From contig DASSOG010000003.1 in NCBI GenBank assembly GCA_035700805.1, positions 52,502-116,501 of the forward strand: a DNA stretch of 64,000 bases, in the 5' to 3' direction. Shown here piece after piece: positions 7,660-16,861 of the stretch. The stretch's first letter is position 1; each line of letters opens with the position of its first letter. A program made the translations under genes and the position numbers. The notes under the pieces were generated by a model that ran no database searches, was not told where the DNA came from, and saw only the letters and a list, made by a program, of their open reading frames with translations. Source of the DNA: JAGWRI01 sp035700805 (GTDB taxonomy: Bacteria; Gemmatimonadota; Gemmatimonadetes; Gemmatimonadales; Gemmatimonadaceae).

Positions 7660-8505
7660 ATGAGCCGGGCCGGATTCCTCAAGTTCCCCGTGACTCCCGG
7701 GCGCCGCCGTCTGCGCACGGTCTGGCTCGGGCTGGCCGCCAGCGCCGCAGTCGCGCTGGCGCCCGCCAGGCGCCTGGGCGCGCAGCAAACGTCGTTGACC
7801 GTGCCCACGACTGGCGCGGACGTGTTCCAGCGCATGCACGACGCCTACCGGGGCGCGTGGTATCGCACCCTGAGGTTCGTGCAGAAGACCACGCAGTACC
7901 GCCCCGATGGAGCCAAGGTCATCGGAACCTGGTATGAGAGCCTTCGCCAGACCGACACGGACACCGAGCTTCGCATTGACTTTGGCGATCCGCGATCGGG
8001 CAATGGCGTGAAGTACACCGCCGATTCCACCTGGCGCGTGCAGGGAGGCAAGGTGACGAGGGTCGTGGGATCGGGCAACGAATTCCTCCCGCTCATCCAG
8101 GGGGTGTACCTGCAGCCCGTGACGCGCACCATCGAGCAGCTTGCCGGCACCGGGGTGGCGATGGATCGCGTGACCGCCGGCACCTGGGAGGACCAGCCGG
8201 TCTGGATCATCGGGGTCCGGTCCCCTGCGGATTCCACCGCGCCGCAGATCTGGATAAGTCAGGACCGGAACGTCCTGGTGCGGATGATCCTCGCCCCGGC
8301 GCCGGGGGCACAACCCCTCGATATCCGTCTTGACGATTATGTGCCGGTCGGCCAGGGGTGGCTGGCCACCCGCGTGACCATGCTGGCGGGCGGCAGGCCC
8401 GCGCAGGTGGAGGAGTACGCCGACTGGAAGGCGGATGTGCCGCTTTCAGGCGCGCTGTTTGACCTCACGAGCTGGATGACCGCGCCCCACTGGGGCGCAC
8501 GGTAA
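7660..8505 (+). CDS. Exported protein of unknown function (LolA/outer-membrane-sorting-like fold possible)
   Basis: 281 residues with an arginine-rich start and a hydrophobic segment (about 20-36) ending GAQQ, a likely Sec signal. The mature part reads as an antiparallel beta sheet ('FVQKTTQYRPDGAKVIGTWY', 'ELRIDFGDPRSGNGV', 'TWRVQGGKV', 'QIWISQDRNVLVRMIL'). This is the kind of pattern seen in LolA-like outer-membrane lipoprotein-sorting proteins, but no diagnostic motif was found. It is codirectional with the DUF4397-like gene. Its 3' end overlaps the convergent binding-protein gene by 41 bp, so the last 13 codons are read on both strands. Confidence 0.7.
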   Translation: MSRAGFLKFPVTPGRRRLRTVWLGLAASAAVALAPARRLGAQQTSLTVPTTGADVFQRMHDAYRGAWYRTLRFVQKTTQYRPDGAKVIGTWYESLRQTDTDTELRIDFGDPRSGNGVKYTADSTWRVQGGKVTRVVGSGNEFLPLIQGVYLQPVTRTIEQLAGTGVAMDRVTAGTWEDQPVWIIGVRSPADSTAPQIWISQDRNVLVRMILAPAPGAQPLDIRLDDYVPVGQGWLATRVTMLAGGRPAQVEEYADWKADVPLSGALFDLTSWMTAPHWGAR

Positions 8506-9445
8506 CCGCTGAATCCAGCAGGTCGAGATGCCGGGCTCGCGCAATGCGCCGCCCGGCATCTGACATCAGGTAATCCAGAAAGCGTCGTCCCAGCGCCTGG
8601 TGGGGCGCGGTGACCAGCACCGCGGCGCCAAACAGGATCGGCGTGCCGCGGACGGTCAGCGTGTCGCCGGGGCGCGCGCCGAGTACGCGTGTGGATGCCC
8701 GCGCATACGCCGCGGAATCCGCGGGCGAGCCCAGGTCCACCGCATCGGGCAGCTTCACGAACCGCAGGCCGTAATCCTGGGCCAGATTCTGGTAGGTCCA
8801 GATGTAGTCCAGGTTGTGCGTCTGGAGCAGCGCCACCTGGTCGGCTTCGCGGGGACGCACGTTGCGCGGCGGCGCGGCGGCCAGCAGCCGCTGGTAGAGC
8901 CCCGGCTCGCCGTAGAACTGCTCGGCCAGGTGCATCACGAGCAGCGCCCGGTAGCCCGACGGGTCGGTATTCGGGTCGGCCCGGCCCACCTGCACCCCGG
9001 GGCGCGTGATGACGGTGCGCCAGTTGGCGGGCGTGATGGTGCCGGCCCCACGCGAGGCATCGGTATAGGCCAGCACGATCCGGTTGCGGGCCACCAGTTC
9101 ATACTCGGTTACATATGTGGGTTCCAGCAGCCTCGCAAAGATGGATGGGTCGGCGAGCACGAGCACGTCGGGCCGGCGCCGCGCATCCACCACCAGGCGC
9201 GCGACCTCCAGGCTGGCCCCAGGCTCCAGGGTGTAGGCGGCGCCGCTGCCCGCCGAGAAACTGTCCAGCACGGCGCGCATGGGCTGGGTGATGGAAGCGG
9301 CCACCATGACGTGCAGGGTGTCCGGGGCCGGGGAGCGGGCGGAGTCCACCTGTCCACCGGGGGGCGTCCCACACGCGCCCACGCCGGCCACCGTGGCCGC
9401 GGCCGCCAGCGTCATTGCCCATCGGCGTCTGCTTGAGTCAGTCAT
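8465..9445 (-). CDS. ModA/WtpA-like molybdate/tungstate-binding lipoprotein (orphan)
   Basis: 326 residues starting MTDSSRRRWAM; longer in-frame starts run into tRNA-Asn and are rejected. The signal peptide ends at GVGACG, a lipobox. The binding-protein fold shows in 'TLHVMVAASITQPMRAVLDSF', 'YTLEPGASLEVARLVVD', 'PDVLVLADPSIFARLL', 'NRIVLAYTDAS', 'VQVGRADPNTDPSGYRALL' and 'TPILFGAAVLVTAP'. The DPNTDPSGYR segment is typical of WtpA/ModA-type proteins that bind MoO4 or WO4. No ModB or ModC genes are adjacent, so the partner permease must be elsewhere or absent. Its last 41 bp overlap the convergent gene at 7660-8505. Confidence 0.82.
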   Translation of the reverse strand: MTDSSRRRWAMTLAAAATVAGVGACGTPPGGQVDSARSPAPDTLHVMVAASITQPMRAVLDSFSAGSGAAYTLEPGASLEVARLVVDARRRPDVLVLADPSIFARLLEPTYVTEYELVARNRIVLAYTDASRGAGTITPANWRTVITRPGVQVGRADPNTDPSGYRALLVMHLAEQFYGEPGLYQRLLAAAPPRNVRPREADQVALLQTHNLDYIWTYQNLAQDYGLRFVKLPDAVDLGSPADSAAYARASTRVLGARPGDTLTVRGTPILFGAAVLVTAPHQALGRRFLDYLMSDAGRRIARARHLDLLDSAVTVRPSGARSSSS

Positions 9446-9457
9446 GATAGTTCCCAG

Positions 9458-9530
9458 CTGGGGCGGGAGGACTCGAACCTCCAACTTCCCGATTAACAGT
9501 CGGGCGGTCTGCCAGTTGACCTACGCCCCA
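9458..9530 (-). tRNA. tRNA-Asn (anticodon GTT)
   Basis: The minus strand folds as a complete cloverleaf: acceptor TGGGGCG with CGCCCCA, a D-arm beginning TAGGTCAACTGGC, anticodon stem CCCGA/TCGGG with loop CTGTTAA (anticodon GTT), and a T-arm with GGTTCGAGTCC. The 3' CCA is not encoded. It lies 12 bp upstream of the ModA-like gene and just after the metalloprotease, with a GC hairpin between. Confidence 0.93.
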
Positions 9531-9541
9531 TTGCGCAAGAC

Positions 9542-9564
9542 GGGGCCGCGCGCCGCGCGACCCC
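9542..9564 (-). terminator. Hairpin terminator candidate between the metalloprotease and tRNA-Asn
   Basis: On the minus strand, GGGGTCGCGC pairs with GCGCGGCCCC around a three-base loop (10 bp, one G-U). It is followed by GTCTTGCG. Its place just past the 3' end of the metalloprotease gene suits a terminator; the T-tract is poor. Confidence 0.45.
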
Positions 9565-9591
9565 GCCTTGCCTGCTTACCCCCGGACCGGC

Positions 9592-12159
9592 CTACTGTTT
9601 CGGATCCAGGATCTTGCTGATACGCGCGTCCGCGCCCTGCAGGTGCCAGCGCGTGGCCTTATCCGCGGTCCTGCGCACCGCGGCGCGGATATCGATCTGC
9701 AAGGCGACGAGCTCGCCGCGCAACTGATACTTGGCCTCGTCGCTGAGGGGCGGTGGCCCGCGGCGGGCCCCCGGCCGTGCCGCCGCCGCGTTGCTGCTCG
9801 CGGGCGGCGGGTTCAGCTTGCTGTCAATGAGGTCCAGGTAATTGTTCTGCAGGGTCCGCCGGTAGATGTCGATTATCGGATATGTATCGCGCAACTCGCT
9901 CCAGATGCCCCGCTGCACATCGTCCAGGAAGCTGGTGAGCGGATACGCCTGCTCCGGATGCGTGACTTCGAGTTCCAGCAGCCGGTCCAGCCGCTGGTCA
10001 TTCAGCAGCGTAGTGAGCACGCCGCGCTGCGCGTTGCCAATGCGCGTCACCATGCCGGTGGGTTCGATACGCCCCTGGATGTCAGTCCGGATGAGGTACT
10101 TGGGCGTCTGGAAGACGCTGTCGTTCAGGAACTTCACGGCATGCTCCTGCATGGCCCGCGAGTTCACCGTGTACACCGGGCCCGGCTGGCTGCCCGACTT
10201 GTACCACACGGGTCCCGCGCCCGGCACGTTGGCCGGATGCCTCGCCTCGGTGGCCCACTGCCCGACGACGCGGTCGTACAGGTCGCCCAGCAGCGTGTTG
10301 TCTTCCATGGGCTGCGTGCCGGCGGCGGCCACGTAGCCCATCACGCGCTCGATGTTCTTGAAGCCGAGGCCCGTGGACCACATCGGCTTGGCGTCGCCCA
10401 CCGCCTCGCTTTGCGTGCCGAACTGGCCGAACGCATTGTTCACCGAGAAGCGCAACCAGGGCACGGTGTCCTGCACGGCAATCCACTTCTCCAGCGTGGG
10501 CTTCTCGGCCTCAGGCGTGATGGCGTCAGGGATTGCCTTGTAGCCCCACGCAATGGTGTACTTGTCCCACGGGCCAATTCGCGGCACCAGCGTCCAGATG
10601 GGGATGCCGTCACCGGGCTGCGCCACGTAGTTGAAGCGTGAGTAATCCATGATACTGGGGCTCGTGCCCATCTTTGTCACCCACGACGGGCTGCGGGCGC
10701 TGTCGGGGGGATACTCCGAGCTGCCGATCTGGTCGTGCTGCAGCCCCAGCGTATGCCCGATTTCGTGCGCGATCCCGAACTCCAGCAGCCGGCCCATGAG
10801 CGAATCCGGCATCGGGATCTGGCGCGCGCGCGCGTCCAGCGCCGACGCCTGCGCAAAGTACCAGAACTGCATGAGCTGGATCAGGTTGTGGAAGATGCGC
10901 GGCGAGCCATTCAGGATTTCGCCCGTGCGCGGATCGCTTACGTGCGGCCCCACCGAGTTCTCGATGGTGGAGGGCAGCCAGCGGATCACGGTGTGCCGGA
11001 TGTCCTCCATGGACCACGTGGGGTCGTTGGTGGGTACGTCCTCGGCGATGATCGCGTCCTTGAAGCCGGCGGCTTCAAAGGCCGGCTGCCAGTCGGTGAT
11101 GGCCCGACGGATCCAGGGCTTCCACTTGTCGGGCGTGCCGGGGTCGATGTAATAGACGATGGGCTTCTTGGGATAGCAGAGGTTGCCGTCCATCCGGGTG
11201 GAGCATTCCAGCCGGTAGCGGGTGATGTACTCGTGCGGCACGGCCACCTGCCTGTTGCTGCTGAACGTCGTGGTGCGCACGGTGAAGAACCCGATGCGCT
11301 CGTCGGCCCAGCGCACCGGCATGGGATCTTCCGGCAGCTTGATCATGCTCCAGTGCGCGAGCACGCTGGTGGCTTCGCGGGCGCCACCGCGTCCCCCGGC
11401 GGGGGCGTTGCCGCCGCCGGATGGGGTGCCCGTCTGCGCGGCCTGGATCTCGACGTTTTCCGGGAACGACTCGACGCTCTCGATATACGACCGATTCGCA
11501 TCGATGGTGCCGCTGATGGCGGCGATTTCAGGCACGCTGGTCGTGAACAGCTTGGTCACGTCAATCACCGGCGCGCTGTCCGGGCCGTACGACGCGATGG
11601 GGAACATCATCACGATCTGCGGGAAGTTGGATTCCTGCACCGACTGCCACACGGAACTCGTGGTGTCAGCCGTGATGGTGTACGACGGGCTGCTGAGGAC
11701 GATGTGGTCGCCCTGCTGCTCCCAGATGAGCGTCCGCTCACCAAACTGGTCGCCGCCGTAGCTGCCAAAGCCGCCGCCGCTGGTGTTCGGTGGGGCCGCG
11801 CGCGCAAAGCGTCCGACAACGAGCATCACCTTGTCCAGTTCGTGCCGAGGGATCTCGAAGAACAGCTTGTCGTCCACCCGGTGGGTGATGAACAACCCGG
11901 TCTTCGTCTCGGACCCTTCGGGGATCACGGTCCGGTAGGGCTTGGGCTCAGTGGCGTCGGCACTGCCAGCGCGTCCGCCCGCTCGGCGGGTGACGGCGGC
12001 ACCGCCGGCGCGGCCGGTGTCGGGTCTGGGCGTCACAGCCGGCGTGGCGCTCGCGGAGGGCGCGGCAGGAGCGGGGGTGGGTCTGGTGGCCGGCGCCGAT
12101 GAGCCGGCGCACGCGGCCACGCAGATGGCGGCAAGGAACGGAGCGATGCGAGTTGACAT
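9592..12159 (-). CDS. Large zincin metalloprotease, exported lipoprotein (DUF5117-type)
   Basis: 855 residues from MSTRIAPFLAAICVAAC, a lipoprotein signal peptide. The frame is open to about 12297, but that part would overlap the nickel transporter's upstream region. After a low-complexity Ala/Pro/Thr linker come all-beta domains ('GLFITHRVDDKLFFEIP', 'VLVVGRFARAAP'). The catalytic motif is HEIGHTLGLQHD, an HExxHxxGxxHD zincin site, with 'PSIMDYSRF' as the downstream Met-turn-like segment. This architecture matches the large exported DUF5117/DUF5118 zinc metalloproteases of unknown substrate. It is expected to act outside the cytoplasm. It stands alone, divergent from the NiCoT gene. Confidence 0.85.
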   Translation of the reverse strand: MSTRIAPFLAAICVAACAGSSAPATRPTPAPAAPSASATPAVTPRPDTGRAGGAAVTRRAGGRAGSADATEPKPYRTVIPEGSETKTGLFITHRVDDKLFFEIPRHELDKVMLVVGRFARAAPPNTSGGGFGSYGGDQFGERTLIWEQQGDHIVLSSPSYTITADTTSSVWQSVQESNFPQIVMMFPIASYGPDSAPVIDVTKLFTTSVPEIAAISGTIDANRSYIESVESFPENVEIQAAQTGTPSGGGNAPAGGRGGAREATSVLAHWSMIKLPEDPMPVRWADERIGFFTVRTTTFSSNRQVAVPHEYITRYRLECSTRMDGNLCYPKKPIVYYIDPGTPDKWKPWIRRAITDWQPAFEAAGFKDAIIAEDVPTNDPTWSMEDIRHTVIRWLPSTIENSVGPHVSDPRTGEILNGSPRIFHNLIQLMQFWYFAQASALDARARQIPMPDSLMGRLLEFGIAHEIGHTLGLQHDQIGSSEYPPDSARSPSWVTKMGTSPSIMDYSRFNYVAQPGDGIPIWTLVPRIGPWDKYTIAWGYKAIPDAITPEAEKPTLEKWIAVQDTVPWLRFSVNNAFGQFGTQSEAVGDAKPMWSTGLGFKNIERVMGYVAAAGTQPMEDNTLLGDLYDRVVGQWATEARHPANVPGAGPVWYKSGSQPGPVYTVNSRAMQEHAVKFLNDSVFQTPKYLIRTDIQGRIEPTGMVTRIGNAQRGVLTTLLNDQRLDRLLELEVTHPEQAYPLTSFLDDVQRGIWSELRDTYPIIDIYRRTLQNNYLDLIDSKLNPPPASSNAAAARPGARRGPPPLSDEAKYQLRGELVALQIDIRAAVRRTADKATRWHLQGADARISKILDPKQ

Positions 12160-12305
12160 GGTCGAGGACGGTTGGGAGTCGGACTGGGTACCCGCGCACT
12201 GCCGGACCGGGAGGGGCCGCCGGGCTCGGGCCCCGATAACATGGCCGACGTGGGGCCATCGCGACAGGGGCCCCATGGGGCTGGCCGCCGCGTACATTCA
12301 GGGCC

Positions 12306-13364
12306 GTGAATCCCGCTACCACTCCGTCGCCGACGACGTCCACCGTTCGGGGACGCCTGATCAGCCTGTATACCTTCCTGCTGGCCGCCAATCTGGGCGC
12401 CTGGGCGTGGGCCCTCATTGCGTTCCACCGGTATCCGCTGCTCCTGGGTACGGCCCTCCTGGCGTACGGACTCGGCCTGCGGCACGCGATCGACGCCGAC
12501 CACATCGCGGCCATCGACAACGTGACGCGCAAGCTGATGCACGACGGGGCGCGCCCGACCAGCGTGGGACTGTGGTTCTCGCTGGGGCACTCCACCGTCG
12601 TGGTGCTGGCCTCCGTGGCCATCGCGGCCACGGCGATTGCGCTGGGCACGCGGCTCGAGTCCCTGCACGGCGTGGGCGGCGTGATCGGCACCGTGGTGTC
12701 GGCCCTGTTCCTGCTGGTGATCGCCGTCATGAACCTGTTCATCCTCGTGGCCGTCTATCGCACGTTCCATCGCGTGCGCCGTGGTGGCGCGTACGTGGAC
12801 GAGGACCTGAACGCGCTCATGGCCGGCAGTGGATTCCTGGCGCGCATCTTCCGCCCGCTGTTCGGGATGATCCGCCGGAGCTGGCACATGTATCCGCTGG
12901 GGCTGCTGTTCGGGCTGGGCTTCGACACGGCCACGGAGATCGGCCTGCTGGGCATCTCGGCGGCGGAGGCCGCGCGCGGGATGTCGCTCTGGTCCATCCT
13001 GGTCTTTCCGGCGCTGTTCACCGCGGGAATGGCGCTGGTGGACACGACGGACAGCGTCCTGATGCTCGGCGCCTACGGGTGGGCGTTTGCCAAGCCCATT
13101 CGTAAACTCTACTATAACATGACCATCACGCTCGTCTCCGTGCTGGTCGCGTTGCTGGTGGGCGGCATTGAAGCCCTGGGGCTGGTGGGCGACAAGTTCG
13201 GGCTGCACGGGTGGTTCTGGAACGCGGTCGCCGGCCTGAACGGCAACTTCGGGGCCATCGGCTACCTGATCATTGGCGTGTTCCTGGCGAGCTGGCTCGT
13301 GTCGGTCGTGGTGTATCGGTGGAAGGGGTACGACCGATACGAGGTGGCCGGGGGCGCGGGCTGA
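12306..13364 (+). CDS. NiCoT-family nickel/cobalt permease (HoxN/NixA-like)
   Basis: 352 residues with about eight membrane segments, from a GTG start. The family signatures are in order: RHAIDADHIAAIDN (H-A-x4-D-H metal-selection motif, near residue 60), 'LWFSLGHSTVV', 'LFGLGFDTATEI' and 'MALVDTTDS'. It imports Ni2+ or Co2+ as a secondary transporter in the inner membrane. The sequence does not settle Ni versus Co. No nickel enzyme or cobalamin gene is adjacent. The 146-bp upstream region, shared with the divergent metalloprotease, showed no convincing riboswitch or NikR site. Confidence 0.92.
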   Translation: MNPATTPSPTTSTVRGRLISLYTFLLAANLGAWAWALIAFHRYPLLLGTALLAYGLGLRHAIDADHIAAIDNVTRKLMHDGARPTSVGLWFSLGHSTVVVLASVAIAATAIALGTRLESLHGVGGVIGTVVSALFLLVIAVMNLFILVAVYRTFHRVRRGGAYVDEDLNALMAGSGFLARIFRPLFGMIRRSWHMYPLGLLFGLGFDTATEIGLLGISAAEAARGMSLWSILVFPALFTAGMALVDTTDSVLMLGAYGWAFAKPIRKLYYNMTITLVSVLVALLVGGIEALGLVGDKFGLHGWFWNAVAGLNGNFGAIGYLIIGVFLASWLVSVVVYRWKGYDRYEVAGGAG

Positions 13365-13423
13365 GCGGCCCCATCCGTTAACTTGGGACAGGCCGCACAC
13401 CCTGACACTCTGGAGGACTTGCC

Positions 13424-14200
13424 GTGACCCCCTGGGTCAAGCGACTGATTGCCGCCAATGCCATCGTGTTCTTCCTGCAGCTCACCGTACCGGGGATCAC
13501 GAGTGCGTTTGCCTTCGTGCCGGCGCTCATCCTCCTGCGCCCGTGGACCGTCATCACGTACATGTTCGTCCACGGCGGGTGGATGCACATCCTCTTCAAC
13601 CTGATCGTGCTCTTCTTCTTCGGGCCCAGGGTTGAGTCCCGGCTGGGGTCGCGGCGGTTCCTCGCGCTGTACTTCCTGTCCGGAATCTCCGGCGCGGCGC
13701 TGTCGTTCGTCCTGGCGCCTGCGTCGGCCATCATCGGCGCCTCAGCGGCCATCTTCGGGGTGGAGGCCGCCTTTGCCAAGTACTGGCCCCGCGAACTCAT
13801 CTACATCTGGGGGGTGCTGCCCATCCAGGCGGTCTGGCTGATTGCGCTGACGGTGGCGTATTCCGTGTGGAGCGGCATGCACGGGTCCACTGGTGGCGTG
13901 GCCGACTTCGCGCACCTGGGCGGCATCGCCGGCGGGTTCCTGTACCTCTGGTGGCTGGACCGGCACCACGGCGCGCGTTCGTTCAAGGCCAGGGCGACGG
14001 CCGCCCCCCGGGTGGCGCACGCGCGCGTGCTGGACTTTCGTCGCGTGGATACCAGTTCGCTGCATGAGCTGAACCGCGACGAGGTGAACCGCATCCTGGA
14101 CAAGATCAGCGCGCACGGCGTGGACAGCCTGACGCCGGAGGAGCGGGTGTTCCTGTCCAACTTCGTGCCGCCGGACGACCGCGTCCCCCCGGTGTCCTGA
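13424..14200 (+). CDS. Rhomboid-family intramembrane serine protease
   Basis: 258 residues from a GTG start with GGAGG seven bases upstream. Six membrane helices are visible. The catalytic Ser107 is in IIGASAAIFG (GxSx) and His164 in 'DFAHLGGIAGG'; 'YMFVHGGWMHILFNL' is the conserved L1/helix-2 motif. It would cleave membrane-spanning substrates within the bilayer. The cytosolic C-terminal tail (about 200-258, 'LNRDEVNRILDKISAHGVDSLTPEERVFL') is the short helical DUF6576-like domain often attached to bacterial rhomboids. Substrate unknown. Confidence 0.93.
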   Translation: MTPWVKRLIAANAIVFFLQLTVPGITSAFAFVPALILLRPWTVITYMFVHGGWMHILFNLIVLFFFGPRVESRLGSRRFLALYFLSGISGAALSFVLAPASAIIGASAAIFGVEAAFAKYWPRELIYIWGVLPIQAVWLIALTVAYSVWSGMHGSTGGVADFAHLGGIAGGFLYLWWLDRHHGARSFKARATAAPRVAHARVLDFRRVDTSSLHELNRDEVNRILDKISAHGVDSLTPEERVFLSNFVPPDDRVPPVS

Positions 14201-14225
14201 GCACCACCCACCGGCGGCGCCCCGC

Positions 14226-16658
14226 CTACGGGTAGAGGCCCAGCGCCGCGCGCAGTTGCCCCAGCTCCGCCGGCGTTCCCGTGATCAGGTCCGCCGGAAA
14301 CTGGCGGTAGCGCAGCATCTCGGCGTAGATCGCCGCGCTCTTGTAGGAATCGGGCGTCAGGCCGGCCAGGTACTGCAGTCGCAGGTTGCGATCCAGGTTG
14401 AGCTGCGCCCCCGCCATCCACGGGCCCAGGTCCGAGGCCCGGCCCGCGTACGTGCTGAACAGGTCCACCACGGAATTGAACCCCACGGCGCCCAGCGCCA
14501 GTGCCGCCCTGCTCATGGACGGGGCGGCCAGCCGGGCGGCCACGGAATCCAGGTTGATGTGCAGCGGTCCCGCGCTGCCCAGCAGCACCAGGTCGTAGCC
14601 CTGGCCGTTGCTCGTGTTGCCCCAGATGGTGCCGTTGGGGAACACCGAGAAGAACGTGGCAATCTCACTCTGCACCGCGGCGTCGTTGCTCTCATACAGC
14701 GGCACCCACTGTGTCACCAGGCCGCCGGGGTTCAGGTGGGCCTTGACCAGCTCGAAATACTCTTTTGTATATAGCGTGGCGGCGCCCTTCACCCACGGGT
14801 GGATGGGGTCGGACGTGATGATGTCGTACGTGTCGTGCGTGGTCACGATGAAGTGCCGCGCGTCATCGTACGTGATGGTCACCCGGGGATCGTTGAGCAC
14901 GTTGAAGTTCTGCTCGGCGAAGTACGGGCCCACGTGCGTCGGGATCAGGGGCTCCAGCTCGCAGATCCGCACGCTGGCCACCGTGGGGAACGGGAGCAGG
15001 GACCCGGCCGTGACGCCCGCGCCAAAGCCCACCACCAGCACGGACTTCGGGTCGGGATGCAGCAGGGCAGGGATGGCGCCCAGCATGCGCTGCAGCCGCA
15101 TGTCCTGCGGCTCCGTGGACGCCTCCACCTTGCCGCTCACATGGAAGTCGCGGTTGCCGTCGGGTTCCTGCGACACGGCAATGGACGCGTTGCGTCCCTC
15201 GCCGCGATAGAGTTCAGTGACCTCGTTCAGCCGCCAGGGCATCTGCCGTCCGTAGGCAATCAGTTCAAAGGGCACGGACGGCGTGGTCCAGACGAGCACC
15301 AGCGCCACCGCCGAGGCGACGGCGAGCGCCACGGTCGCCCCGACGCCCGCCGCGCGCCTGGCCAGGGGCGCCAGCATGAGGAGCGCGGCCACGCCCGCCA
15401 GGACCATCAGCGTCCGCTGCGCGTTCTGCGTGCCCATGGCCGGCACGACAAAGATGCTGAACAGCAGCGCACCCACGATGGCACCGACGGTGTTGGCCGC
15501 GTACACGCCCCCTACCAGCCGCCCGGGGTCCTGCCCGGGTTCGGCGGCAGCCGCGAGCGCGAGGGGGAAGCTCGCCCCCCACAGCAGCGCGGCGGGCAGC
15601 ACCGCCAGCACCACGCGCGCAAAGTCGATTTCCAGCGTGAAGCGCGGGCTGGGCGACAGCCCGGGATCAATGGGCCAGTAGGGCAGCGCCCGCGTCATCA
15701 TGTAGGCCGCCCACGCCACCGAAACCACGATCAGCAACTGACAGACGCCGAGCAGCACGGCCGCCGGTGTCCGGCCGCGCGAGAGCGCCGCCCCGGCGCT
15801 GCTGCCAATGCCGATGCCGATGAGGAACACCGCGAGAATGATCGAAAACGTATATGTCGTGCCGCCCAGCAGCAGCGACAGCAGCCGCGTCCAGATGGCC
15901 TCGGCGCCCAGGGCGGCCATGCCGCTGAGGGCAATCACCACGTACACGGCCCACGCCCGGCGGACGAACATCCCCTGTTTGGTTGCCGTGGCCTGGGCCC
16001 GCTGGCTGTCGAACGGCGCGAAGACGGCGAGCGCGAACGCCAGCGCGGCCACCACCACGTTGATCGCCACGGCCACGTACGTGGCGGTAGGCATGTCGTG
16101 GACGCGCAGCAGGTAGAATCCCGCCAGCAGCGACCCCGCCACGGCGCCAGCCGTGTTGCCGCCGTAGAAATAGCCCAGCCACGACACCCCTTCGGGCGTG
16201 GTCTCGATCCACCGCGCGATGGCGGGGAGCGAGGCCCCCATGAGGATGGTGGGCGGCAGCAGGAGCGCGGCGCACAGGAGCGCGCGCGTGATCAGGCCGA
16301 ACACCCCCTGTCCGGCTATCGCCGTGTACGCGCCAGTGGCCAGCGGCATCACGAACAGCACAATGGCGCCAATGACTCCGATGCCCAGCTCCAGCACCGC
16401 GTACACGCGCAGCGGATGCCGGTGCGCCGATACGTACCCTGGCAGCGCGAGGCTGCCGATGCACATGCCGGCCATGAAGGTGCCCAGCAGGACCCCCATG
16501 GACACGGCGGTGGACCCGATCACCAGCTGCAGCAGCTGGAACCAGGCAATTTCGTAGATGAGGGCGGCGCACCCGCTGCCCACGAACAGCACCAGCAACA
16601 GCGGGAGGAACCGTGGGGACGCGGGGCCGCTGAGCGGCCGGACGCGAGGGGACGACAT
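14226..16658 (-). CDS. Fused 12-TM membrane protein and spermidine-synthase-like methyltransferase fold
   Basis: 810 residues starting MSSPRVRPLSG. The first about 480 residues form many membrane helices starting 'LVLFVGSGCAALIYEIAWFQ', the signature of the MFS-like half of fused spermidine synthases. The C-terminal half has the Rossmann core of the spermine/spermidine synthase family: 'VLVVGFGAGVTAG', acidic 'ICELEPLIP', 'ITYDDARHFI', 'YDIITSDPIHPWVKGA' and 'LYTKEYFELVKAHLNPGGL'. The GGGEG motif of true spermidine synthases is GFGAG here, so polyamine synthesis is not assured. These fusions are common in soil bacteria and their product is generally unknown. Convergent with the rhomboid gene, 25 bp apart. 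Confidence 0.85.
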   Translation of the reverse strand: MSSPRVRPLSGPASPRFLPLLLVLFVGSGCAALIYEIAWFQLLQLVIGSTAVSMGVLLGTFMAGMCIGSLALPGYVSAHRHPLRVYAVLELGIGVIGAIVLFVMPLATGAYTAIAGQGVFGLITRALLCAALLLPPTILMGASLPAIARWIETTPEGVSWLGYFYGGNTAGAVAGSLLAGFYLLRVHDMPTATYVAVAINVVVAALAFALAVFAPFDSQRAQATATKQGMFVRRAWAVYVVIALSGMAALGAEAIWTRLLSLLLGGTTYTFSIILAVFLIGIGIGSSAGAALSRGRTPAAVLLGVCQLLIVVSVAWAAYMMTRALPYWPIDPGLSPSPRFTLEIDFARVVLAVLPAALLWGASFPLALAAAAEPGQDPGRLVGGVYAANTVGAIVGALLFSIFVVPAMGTQNAQRTLMVLAGVAALLMLAPLARRAAGVGATVALAVASAVALVLVWTTPSVPFELIAYGRQMPWRLNEVTELYRGEGRNASIAVSQEPDGNRDFHVSGKVEASTEPQDMRLQRMLGAIPALLHPDPKSVLVVGFGAGVTAGSLLPFPTVASVRICELEPLIPTHVGPYFAEQNFNVLNDPRVTITYDDARHFIVTTHDTYDIITSDPIHPWVKGAATLYTKEYFELVKAHLNPGGLVTQWVPLYESNDAAVQSEIATFFSVFPNGTIWGNTSNGQGYDLVLLGSAGPLHINLDSVAARLAAPSMSRAALALGAVGFNSVVDLFSTYAGRASDLGPWMAGAQLNLDRNLRLQYLAGLTPDSYKSAAIYAEMLRYRQFPADLITGTPAELGQLRAALGLYP

Positions 16659-16861
16659 GCGGGTCTCGGGTTGGGGGGACAACCGTTCCACGTGCTGCCT
16701 GAATTCGCTGCTCCCAATACGCGGTGGTGCGCGGCGGTGTTGCCCAGCCTCTTCGCGCCGCGCCGTGCCCCCCCAGCGCCGGGGTCGGTCCGTGGTGGCA
16801 GGCGTTGCCACTGGATCAGCGGCCCCTCGCCGGATCCGGCACCCCGGTCATACATTGGCGC

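Noticed and set aside
9279..9620. Plus-strand open frame across the tRNA
   Set aside because: It arises from antisense reading of tRNA-Asn and the start of the ModA-like gene.
12160..12305. Possible cobalamin riboswitch before the Ni/Co permease
   Set aside because: A GCACTGCC string is present, but the B12 box and full aptamer are missing and the region is too short.
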